From CAZSAA01 sp964604915 (GTDB lineage: Bacteria; Patescibacteriota; Patescibacteriia; Patescibacteriales; UBA12465), in NCBI GenBank assembly GCA_964604915.1, contig CAZSAA010000046.1:1-5171 (forward strand): a stretch of DNA of 5,171 nt. The letters run 5' to 3'. Made by a program: the position numbers and the translations under genes. The notes under the pieces are model-generated. The model saw only the letters and a list, made by a program, of their open reading frames with translations. It made no database searches and was not told the DNA's origin. Position 1 is the first letter of the stretch. Every line of letters begins with the position of its first letter. Positions 1 through 4,183 of this stretch are shown piece after piece.

Positions 1-45
1 ATGGTATCAGAAATTTCAAACTAACTTTTAAAAATTATCAACCCT

Positions 46-459
46 ATGCCAATCATCACTTGGAAGGATGAATACTCGGTCGGAGTCAAAGAACTAGACG
101 ACCAACATAAAAAACTAATGGAGATGATAAACCAGCTCTCCCAACTCTACAAACAGAAGCAATTCAAATCTTCTGAGACAACAACTATCTTCAAGGAATT
201 TGTCGATTACGCCAACTACCACCTGGATACCGAAGAACACTACTTCAATCTCTATGGCTATCCAGAGAAAGACCAACACATACCATTCCATGATAAGTAT
301 CGCGCCAAGACCGAAGAATTAAAGAAAAAATACGCCGCTGGACAAATAGAAGACGTACTATTTGAAATCGATAATTTCATTTACGAATGGTGGACCTGGC
401 ACATCCTCAACGTCGATAAAGGATATTCTAAATTCTTCCAGGCCAACGGGTTGAAATAA
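46..459 (+). CDS. bacteriohemerythrin (hemerythrin-like O2/metal-binding protein)
   Basis: A 137-residue single-domain protein, the usual length for stand-alone bacterial hemerythrins. These are cytoplasmic four-helix bundles that carry a non-haem di-iron centre and bind O2 reversibly, for storage, delivery or sensing. All seven expected iron ligands can be read: His21 in the DDQH motif, His59 and Glu63 (HLDTE), His78 and His82 (HIPFH), and His119 and Asp124 (HILNVD). The N-terminal ITWKDEYSVGV is also typical of the family. No partner domain (receiver, GGDEF or methyl-accepting) is attached, so a binding role is more likely than a built-in signalling output. No Shine-Dalgarno site precedes the ATG; the 45 nt upstream are AT-rich and any promoter may lie partly outside the window. 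The gene converges on the minus-strand cassette across 68 nt (460-527) in which I see no convincing terminator. Family assignment is firm; physiological role is inferred. Confidence 0.95.
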   Translation: MPIITWKDEYSVGVKELDDQHKKLMEMINQLSQLYKQKQFKSSETTTIFKEFVDYANYHLDTEEHYFNLYGYPEKDQHIPFHDKYRAKTEELKKKYAAGQIEDVLFEIDNFIYEWWTWHILNVDKGYSKFFQANGLK

Positions 460-527
460 CGACCGCTCCGGTAAACAATACTCCCGAAAAACGGACACGA
501 AAGCCAAGTTATTCTTTATAAACTACC

Positions 528-953
528 CTATCGATATTCTATATTTATATCAACGGGGATTTCCGAAAGAGGCACGTACTTCTTAGCGACCCAATGAGAA
601 AGCCTTAGGCAATACCGGCCAGAACTAGTTAACGGTAGTCCGCCAACCTTGATCCTATTTCTTAGCCGTTTAACGCCGGCTGTCGCCTGGATAGTCTTGT
701 CTAAACGGCTAAGCACCTTATCAGTCGGATCAATGAATTCCCATCTTATCTTCTTCTCCTCTCCTTTATCCTCCTCTACCAGCCATAAAGTTATCAGATA
801 AAATTCAGCCGGCAAAGCGAGACTACCCCCCGAAGAGATTATATCCTTATCGGCTGCTATGCTCATTTCTTCCAAACACTCGAATGCGCTCAAAAGATTG
901 CTATCGCAATCGATGGAAGAACGGTTACAAGCTATTGACCAGATATGTTTCAT
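528..953 (-). CDS. uncharacterised beta-rich protein, third gene of the higBA-like cassette
   Basis: A 141-residue soluble protein with no signal peptide or membrane segment. I do not recognise a named family with confidence. Visible blocks are an N-terminal KHIWSIACNRSSIDCDSNLLS followed by FECLEE (residues 2-29), a hydrophobic strand PAEFYLITLWLVEE (48-61), WEFIDPTDKVL (71-81), RLRNRIKVGGLPLTSSGRYCLRL (96-118) and a final EIPVDINIEY (131-140). Alternating hydrophobic strands and the GLP...SGRY..RL turn suggest an immunoglobulin-like beta-sandwich, loosely like the DUF6941 pattern; this is inference from memory of such patterns. The ATG follows the antitoxin stop codon after a single nucleotide and has no Shine-Dalgarno site, so translation is probably coupled and the protein made with the toxin-antitoxin pair. 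It could be an antitoxin stabiliser, a chaperone-like partner, an effector or a passenger. It does not look like the SecB-like chaperone of known toxin-antitoxin-chaperone operons. Gene call is good; function unknown. Confidence 0.8.
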   Translation of the reverse strand: MKHIWSIACNRSSIDCDSNLLSAFECLEEMSIAADKDIISSGGSLALPAEFYLITLWLVEEDKGEEKKIRWEFIDPTDKVLSRLDKTIQATAGVKRLRNRIKVGGLPLTSSGRYCLRLSHWVAKKYVPLSEIPVDINIEYR

Positions 954-954
954 A

Positions 955-1368
955 TTATTTTTTCATATTATGTCCGATCCAAAGAATCTCTTCGCCGCAT
1001 TTTTTTGGCGTATCAGCCGTACTGCCGCCGATAAAGATGACCTTAGCTGCCGGTATGGCAAACCCCAGGGATCTACCCCAATTCTCACAGTTAAAATCTA
1101 ACGCTTCCGCCATTCGTTTTAAAAGCGATAGCCCAACATTAACATCGGCATTTTCGATTCGAGATATGACCTTTTGCGTGGAACCGACCTTTACGGCCAA
1201 CTCTTTCTGACTTATACCCATCCGCTCCCTCTGCCGGTACAACTCGGCCGCTAAGGCGATGCGGTCTTGCGCCTGCTTATAATATCGAGGGAAATCTTTG
1301 TTTTTCCTAGCCTCGGCCATGGGGTCGTATGCGGCCTTTTTCTTATTTTTATTATTCATATTTTTCAT
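955..1368 (-). CDS. higA: XRE-family antitoxin / repressor, HigA-like
   Basis: A 137-residue protein with a classic Cro/C1-type helix-turn-helix at about residues 37-91: IALAAELYRQRERMGISQ, then KELAVKVGSTQKVISRIEN as the turn and recognition helix, then LSLLKRMAEALD. It directly follows a RelE/HigB-fold toxin gene in the toxin-first order of higBA systems, so it most likely neutralises the toxin and represses the operon. A lysine/asparagine-rich N-terminus (1-11) and a linker containing PRYYKQAQ precede the HTH. The C-terminal tail (92-137, including GFAIPAAKVIFIGGS) is longer than in many HigA proteins and could contact the toxin. The start at 1368 overlaps the toxin stop by 17 nt. A second in-frame ATG at 1359 (residue 4) would cut the overlap to 8 nt, and neither has a good Shine-Dalgarno site, so the exact start is uncertain. 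Function is by homology and context. Confidence 0.88.
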   Translation of the reverse strand: MKNMNNKNKKKAAYDPMAEARKNKDFPRYYKQAQDRIALAAELYRQRERMGISQKELAVKVGSTQKVISRIENADVNVGLSLLKRMAEALDFNCENWGRSLGFAIPAAKVIFIGGSTADTPKKCGEEILWIGHNMKK

Positions 1369-1765
1369 AATTATCAGGCTTTAGTTTGAATCTATCCATA
1401 TATCGTTGGGAAATATCATACTCTTTTATTACCGCCTTCTTTTCTTTTTGTGCCTTATACTGCGAAGGCTTTTCAAAGGCATGTAGCAGTACCATCTTAT
1501 CTGCCTGGCGGAAATAAGTAATTCTTATCACCGTATCGCTATTTTTAGGATTAAGGATCTCAAAGAAGTGATATCCATGTAAGGGCTTGGAAAAGGAGAT
1601 GGCAGGCAAGCCATCATTATCCCTTATAGCCTGTATTTTGGCATCTATATCTGATAACACCTTAACCGACCTATCCTTGCTTATGCCGATAATCAGGGTA
1701 TATTGAAAGTATCGTTTTACCGGGCATGACTTTTCATATTCATCATAATAGTAAACAACTTGCAT
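1352..1765 (-). CDS. higB: RelE/HigB-superfamily toxin, phage Gp49-like
   Basis: A 137-residue protein. Its middle matches the phage-derived Gp49-like/HigB pattern: KPLHGYHFFEIL (60-71), VIRITYFRQADKMVLLHAFEKPS (79-101) and a following lysine-rich helix (104-116). In this superfamily the small beta-sheet fold is a ribosome-dependent mRNA endoribonuclease that stops translation. Arg81, His95 and the basic FEKPS segment lie where basic catalytic residues usually fall, but the exact active site cannot be fixed by eye. The protein is longer than a minimal HigB of about 90-110 residues, with an N-terminal part rich in Tyr (5-22) and a tail (117-137) ending YEKYE. It is the first gene of the cassette, about 34 nt downstream of a strong promoter, and overlaps the antitoxin gene. 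No Shine-Dalgarno site precedes its ATG, which would keep toxin output low. Whether it is active is not known. Confidence 0.85.
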   Translation of the reverse strand: MQVVYYYDEYEKSCPVKRYFQYTLIIGISKDRSVKVLSDIDAKIQAIRDNDGLPAISFSKPLHGYHFFEILNPKNSDTVIRITYFRQADKMVLLHAFEKPSQYKAQKEKKAVIKEYDISQRYMDRFKLKPDNYEKYE

Positions 1766-1805
1766 TACTAGATAAAGGTATTAAAAAATTTAAGATATAT
1801 GAATG

Positions 1806-1834
1806 ATTATATGATATACCCTATAGGATATCAA
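1806..1834 (-). promoter_or_regulatory. sigma-70-type promoter of the higBA-like cassette
   Basis: On the minus strand, a TTGATA -35 box (1834-1829), a 17-nt spacer and a perfect TATAAT -10 box (1811-1806). Transcription would start near 1799, leaving a leader of about 34 nt before the toxin ATG at 1765. Two further TTGAC copies sit immediately upstream of the -35 box in 5-nt steps. The spacer contains the palindrome listed separately, so repressor binding there would block RNA polymerase. Confidence 0.75.
1816..1831. promoter_or_regulatory. putative HigA operator palindrome
   Basis: A 16-nt inverted repeat, ATACCCTATAGGATAT on the plus strand, built around the perfect 8-nt palindrome CCTATAGG with three more matched pairs outside a single mismatch. 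It lies in the spacer between the -35 and -10 boxes of the toxin promoter, where autorepressing XRE antitoxins commonly bind. That HigA binds here is inference from position and symmetry. Confidence 0.5.
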
Positions 1835-1842
1835 GTCAAGTC

Positions 1843-1880
1843 AAAAAAACCGCTCCGGATTCCAAAGGAGCGATTTTTTT
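1843..1880. terminator. bidirectional intrinsic terminator downstream of the HU gene
   Basis: CGCTCC (1851-1856) pairs with GGAGCG (1867-1872) across a 10-nt loop. Seven A residues lie on the left (1843-1849) and seven T residues on the right (1874-1880), so the hairpin has a U-tract in both directions. On the minus strand it ends the HU transcript about 20 nt past its stop. The minus-strand U-tract merges directly into the TTGAC repeats of the higBA-like promoter. Confidence 0.85.
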
Positions 1881-1899
1881 ATAGAGTCTAAACTTCGGA

Positions 1900-2202
1900 C
1901 TATAGGACGGCGTCCTTGACCGCCTTGGCTAAGCGGAACTTGACTACGGTCTTAGCCGGAATCTTGATGGTCTCGCCGGTAGCCGGATTGCGGCCCTCTC
2001 TCGCCTTTCTCTTAGCCTTCACCAGTTTGCCGAATCCAGGAACTAAGCATTCGCCGTTCTTCTTTACTTCCTTGTAAACCATCTCAGACATAGCCTCCAA
2101 GAAATTGCTTACTTCTTTCTTACTGAGGCTAGCAGTCTCAGCTAGGTGAGCGACGATCTGCGCTTTGGTCATTTTTGCCATAGTAGCATGGGGCGATACC
2201 AT
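1900..2202 (-). CDS. HU-family DNA-binding protein
   Basis: A histone-like nucleoid protein of the HU/IHF family: a small basic dimer that bends DNA and helps compact the nucleoid. The N-terminal dimerisation helices run from about residue 11 to 50 (MTKAQIVAHLAETASLSKKEVSNFLEAM). The family signature appears as VPGFGKLVKAKRKAREGRNPATGE (54-77), with the RNPATGE tip of the DNA-inserting beta arm, and the end IPAKTVVKFRLAKAVKDAVL is typical. The type with an MAKMTKAQIV start and a KVVKFR-like end is common in Patescibacteria and several other phyla. Starting at 2202 gives 100 residues and has a Shine-Dalgarno-like GGAAGAA (2212-2206). Starting at residue 8 (2181) gives the more usual MAKMTKAQ N-terminus and 93 residues but has no such site. 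I keep the longer form because of the ribosome site. A strong promoter and a hairpin terminator make this a single-gene unit. Confidence 0.95.
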   Translation of the reverse strand: MVSPHATMAKMTKAQIVAHLAETASLSKKEVSNFLEAMSEMVYKEVKKNGECLVPGFGKLVKAKRKAREGRNPATGETIKIPAKTVVKFRLAKAVKDAVL

Positions 2203-2267
2203 AGCTTCTTCCGCAAAGGGACAAGCTGATGATAGGGCCGATTTTTAAAATAATTATTTATGCCTTA

Positions 2268-2296
2268 ATTATAGTACTTTTGAGAAACAGCGTCAA
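2268..2296 (-). promoter_or_regulatory. strong sigma-70-type promoter of the HU gene
   Basis: On the minus strand, TTGACG (2296-2291), a spacer of exactly 17 nt, and TATAAT (2273-2268). Transcription would begin near 2261, giving an AT-rich leader of about 59 nt. A near-consensus promoter suits an abundant nucleoid protein. Confidence 0.85.
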
Positions 2297-2458
2297 CAAT
2301 CAGCCCATATTTATTGGATGCGCTTAAAGCACTACAAGGCATCGCCAATGATATCAAGCCTTTCCGGTCACTATATCTATTTGAAGAAAGTCTAGGCCCT
2401 TGACGTATATTGATTAATGATAGCCAAAAAGCCTATGGATAAAGGTGAAAAAGAGCTA
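2297..2458. other. intergenic stretch between two divergent promoters
   Basis: This is the centre of the 324-nt gap between the HU gene and the receiver-like gene. I see no tRNA, clear hairpin, repeat or convincing gene in it. A 37-codon reading frame beginning at 2417 and ending over the next start codon is discussed under findings. Upstream activator sites for either promoter could lie here but none is recognisable. Confidence 0.5.
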
Positions 2459-2490
2459 TTGACAGAGATTAATAAATGTGATATTATAAT
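2459..2490 (+). promoter_or_regulatory. promoter of the receiver-like gene
   Basis: A perfect TTGACA -35 box (2459-2464) is followed 17 nt later by TATTAT (2482-2487), and 20 nt later by TATAAT (2485-2490). The first has the better spacing, the second the better sequence; they overlap. Transcription would begin near 2495, about 30 nt before the ATG at 2527. Confidence 0.7.
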
Positions 2491-2526
2491 CTTAACCAAA
2501 AAATCACTGATCTTTAAAAATAATAT

Positions 2527-2898
2527 ATGAAAAAGATTTTATTTATCTATCCCGTGTCTAGTATCTATACCCATTATTTTATGAAGGCAGCTTTAGCGGA
2601 CGTGGGCGAAGTTACCCCGGTCTATTCGGCCGATGAAGCTTTAGAATTGCTCCGACATGATAGCTTCGACGGCATCTTTACCGGACTGTCTGGGATAGGC
2701 GTAAAAAACGAACTATACCCCGACCTGATTACTAGGCTCAAGTGGCTTGGACGATGCCCTGTCATCGTCTATACCTCTCAGACCATAAGCCGAGAGAAGG
2801 AAATCTGCCTCGAAGCAGGCGCAGCCGACTTCATCGAAGTCGGATCAAGCCGGGCAACCTCAGGAGATGGCTTGAGGAAAATAATAAATAATTTATAG
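2527..2898 (+). CDS. degenerate response-regulator receiver-like protein (pseudo-receiver)
   Basis: A 123-residue protein, the length of a single CheY-like receiver domain, with the matching alternation of strands and helices: KKILFIYPV (2-10), a helix with ADEALELLRHD (35-45), FDGIFTGLSGIG (47-58), PVIVYTSQ (78-85) and LEAGAADFIEV (95-105). The phosphorylation residues are missing. The acidic pair after strand 1 is Tyr8-Pro9, the position of the phospho-acceptor Asp after strand 3 reads Thr52-Gly53, and the strand-5 Lys is replaced within EVGSS. Only the strand-4 Thr83 and the GAAD motif are kept. It therefore probably acts without phosphorylation, perhaps as a protein-binding module, or has diverged to another use. 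There is no output domain and no neighbouring kinase. No Shine-Dalgarno site is visible; its own promoter and a hairpin terminator frame it as a single-gene unit. Fold assignment is moderate, function unknown. Confidence 0.78.
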   Translation: MKKILFIYPVSSIYTHYFMKAALADVGEVTPVYSADEALELLRHDSFDGIFTGLSGIGVKNELYPDLITRLKWLGRCPVIVYTSQTISREKEICLEAGAADFIEVGSSRATSGDGLRKIINNL

Positions 2899-2907
2899 AA
2901 AAAAAAT

Positions 2908-2942
2908 AAAAGCCGGGATTCGCAATGAATACCGGTTTTTTT
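2908..2942. terminator. bidirectional intrinsic terminator between convergent genes
   Basis: GCCGG (2912-2916) and ATTC (2918-2921) pair with GAAT (2927-2930) and CCGGT (2932-2936), with one G/A mismatch, a G-U pair and a 5-nt loop. A residues flank the left side and a run of seven T (2936-2942) the right. It sits 10 nt past the receiver-like gene's stop on the plus strand and also beyond the alkD stop on the minus strand, so it probably serves both. Confidence 0.85.
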
Positions 2943-2973
2943 ATTTCCCCAATCATCTTCTTTCCTCTTATCT

Positions 2974-3696
2974 TCAAACCTTCTTCCTCGTACTCAGTAA
3001 ATAATGTTTTCTTTCCTTCTCGCTGAAACGTTCGATCGCATAACGCAGGGCGGTGCGCGGCATATCCTTTCCGAAGTGGTCAAGGAAATCCTTAAGTCGT
3101 TTCTCATCCCGCTTCCCTGCCTCCCTAAGCATCCAGCCAGTCGCCTTATGCGTCAAATCGTGCGTCTCGGATAGAAAAAGCTCGGCCAAGCGATAGGTCC
3201 AATCTAAACTTCCTTGCCGGATGAAGGCATAGGTGGAAACTATGGCGATACGCTTCTCCCAGAGTGAAGACGAAGAAGCGAGCGATAATAGAACCTTCTG
3301 TTTTTCCGGATGACGGAGCAAATAGTCGCCCAAGATATGATAACATGATAGGTCGACCAGATCCCAGTTATTTATATACCGAGTATTCTTCAGATAAGTC
3401 TTGACGACCGCCGCCTTGCCTGCTTCCGTCTCTTGACGGTATTTGGCAATTAACGCCAGAAGCGCCACCAGCCTTATTTCATGCACGGGATCAGACAAGG
3501 CCTCGGCTAACTCGTTAAGGGGATCGCCGGCATGTTTCTTAGCGAGCGTCCGGATCTGCGGCACCGCGATACCCCAGAAAATATCCCCTTCGGCATATTG
3601 TCCCGGCCCCGCTTTGAAGAAACGGCCGAGCATCGCCGCCTTATCAAGATCCCGGAAAGCCGCTAGCTCTTTAGCTAATTTCGTTCGTTTGACCAT
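2974..3696 (-). CDS. alkD: AlkD-type DNA alkylation repair protein
   Basis: A DNA glycosylase-like protein of the HEAT-repeat AlkD/AlkC superfamily. Known members excise N3- and N7-alkylated purines by capturing the damaged duplex without flipping the base into a pocket. With the start at 3696 it has 240 residues, the family's usual length, and is all alpha-helical. The AlkD residues are present: Trp111 and Asp115 in NNWDLVDLS, Arg149 in LWEKRIAIVST and Trp188 in KATGWMLREAGKRD, within about two positions of Trp109, Asp113, Arg148 and Trp187 of the Bacillus cereus enzyme. The C-terminal MPRTALRYAIERF block is also typical. An in-frame TTG at 3717 would add seven residues, but that stretch contains a TATAAT box and has no ribosome site, so I prefer the ATG at 3696. 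It is a single gene, separated by a terminator from the gene upstream. Activity is inferred from the conserved residues. Confidence 0.93.
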   Translation of the reverse strand: MVKRTKLAKELAAFRDLDKAAMLGRFFKAGPGQYAEGDIFWGIAVPQIRTLAKKHAGDPLNELAEALSDPVHEIRLVALLALIAKYRQETEAGKAAVVKTYLKNTRYINNWDLVDLSCYHILGDYLLRHPEKQKVLLSLASSSSLWEKRIAIVSTYAFIRQGSLDWTYRLAELFLSETHDLTHKATGWMLREAGKRDEKRLKDFLDHFGKDMPRTALRYAIERFSEKERKHYLLSTRKKV

Positions 3697-3705
3697 ATGT
3701 TTGAT

Positions 3706-3711
3706 ATTATA
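3706..3711 (-). promoter_or_regulatory. -10 box immediately upstream of alkD
   Basis: A perfect TATAAT on the minus strand ends 9 nt before the alkD ATG. The normal distance from a -10 box to the start of transcription would place the mRNA start 0-3 nt before the ATG, giving a leaderless transcript. No good -35 box is found at 16-18 nt, only T-rich sequence from the preceding terminator. No Shine-Dalgarno site is present, which fits leaderless translation. Confidence 0.5.
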
Positions 3712-3730
3712 CCGCAAAAGGATGATAAAG

Positions 3731-3756
3731 AAAAAAGCCTAGGGGTTAGCCAGGCT
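3731..3756 (-). terminator. intrinsic terminator overlapping the stop codon of the 106-residue gene
   Basis: On the minus strand AGCCTGG (3756-3750) pairs with CCTAGGCT-side bases 3742-3736 through seven pairs including one G-U, around a 7-nt loop, and is followed by six T (3736-3731 region). The TAG stop codon lies inside the descending stem. It ends the upstream unit just before the alkD -10 box. Confidence 0.7.
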
Positions 3757-4059
3757 CAGTGAATAGGAGAAGCAGAAAGAAAAATATATGCGATCGTCTT
3801 GTGGCGATAGCACGATTTCTTTCAAGTCTTTGGTCTTAGCTGGGTCCTCGGGCAGCCAGGCATCGATGCTGTGGATAATGTACTCGATCTTAAGGAGCAC
3901 TAATACCGCTTCAGCGACATCGCTGGTACGCGCTAACTGTCTCGCTACTTCCGGCTCTACCGCCACTAAAATATCGCCACTAGCCGAAAACTTCCAGACC
4001 CATACTTCAGACTGAAGGAAATTTCCTTTCTTGTCTGCTTCAATAATGAGTTTTTTCAT
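3739..4059 (-). CDS. hypothetical protein, 106 residues, family not recognised
   Basis: I do not recognise this protein. It is soluble, mildly acidic and mixed alpha/beta in appearance: strand-like KKLIIEAD (2-9) and EVWVWKF (18-24), a helix-rich stretch VARQLARTSDVAEAVLVLLKIEYIIHSI (38-65), an acidic loop WLPEDPAKTKD (68-78) and a last hydrophobic strand RIYFSFCFSYSLSLA (90-104). No metal site, catalytic motif, signal peptide or clear membrane segment can be seen. That it is a real gene is supported by a promoter (TTGACA, 17 nt, TATCAT) about 30 nt before its ATG, an intrinsic terminator at its stop codon, and good packing between neighbours on the same strand. There is no Shine-Dalgarno site. 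It has no operon partner, so context gives no function. Confidence 0.75.
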   Translation of the reverse strand: MKKLIIEADKKGNFLQSEVWVWKFSASGDILVAVEPEVARQLARTSDVAEAVLVLLKIEYIIHSIDAWLPEDPAKTKDLKEIVLSPQDDRIYFSFCFSYSLSLANP

Positions 4060-4096
4060 CGCAAACCATGTTTAGGATTAATGTACAATGAAAAGA

Positions 4097-4125
4097 ATGA
4101 TATCACCAATATGTATATATGTCAA
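4097..4125 (-). promoter_or_regulatory. promoter of the 106-residue hypothetical gene
   Basis: On the minus strand, a perfect TTGACA (4125-4120), a 17-nt spacer and TATCAT (4102-4097). The start of transcription would be near 4090, about 30 nt before the ATG at 4059. The -35 box directly follows, and shares T residues with, the rlmH terminator. Confidence 0.7.
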
Positions 4126-4148
4126 AACCGCTTTTTAGGGCGGTTTTT
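4124..4148. terminator. intrinsic terminator downstream of rlmH
   Basis: AAAACCGC (4124-4131) pairs perfectly over 8 bp with GCGGTTTT (4140-4147) around an 8-nt loop. It lies 36 nt past the rlmH stop on the minus strand. The minus-strand U-tract is only four T before GAC, so part of the U-tract is in the stem; the plus-strand side has more T residues. Strength on the minus strand is therefore uncertain. Confidence 0.65.
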
Positions 4149-4183
4149 AGCATTTTTTCTGGACCATATAAATAAAATCTTGC

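Noticed and set aside
1..31. Possible 3' end of an upstream plus-strand gene (frames ending at 22-24 or 29-31)
   Set aside because: Too few codons to choose between frames or recognise a protein; noted only.
460..527. Terminator between the convergent hemerythrin gene and cassette
   Set aside because: Only tiny stems such as ACCG-CTC-CGGT and CCG-AAAAA-CGG are present, with no following U-tract on the appropriate strand.
528..953. SecB-like chaperone of a toxin-antitoxin-chaperone operon
   Set aside because: The position fits, but the sequence shows no SecB-like pattern that I can identify, so the name is not supported.
859..1210. Two plus-strand open frames (859-1101 and 884-1210) opposite the antitoxin and third gene
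   Set aside because: They lie antisense to genes with clear family features and their translations have no recognisable domain.
2400..2405. TTGACG as another plus-strand -35 box
   Set aside because: No acceptable -10 box is found 16-18 nt downstream; the TTGACA at 2459 is a far better match.
3146..3346. A 66-codon minus-strand frame within alkD, and a 99-codon plus-strand frame at 3443-3742
   Set aside because: Both are alternative-frame shadows of a well-conserved AlkD coding sequence.
3788..4015. A plus-strand 75-codon frame opposite the 106-residue gene
   Set aside because: The minus-strand gene has a promoter, terminator and better amino acid composition; the plus frame has none of these.
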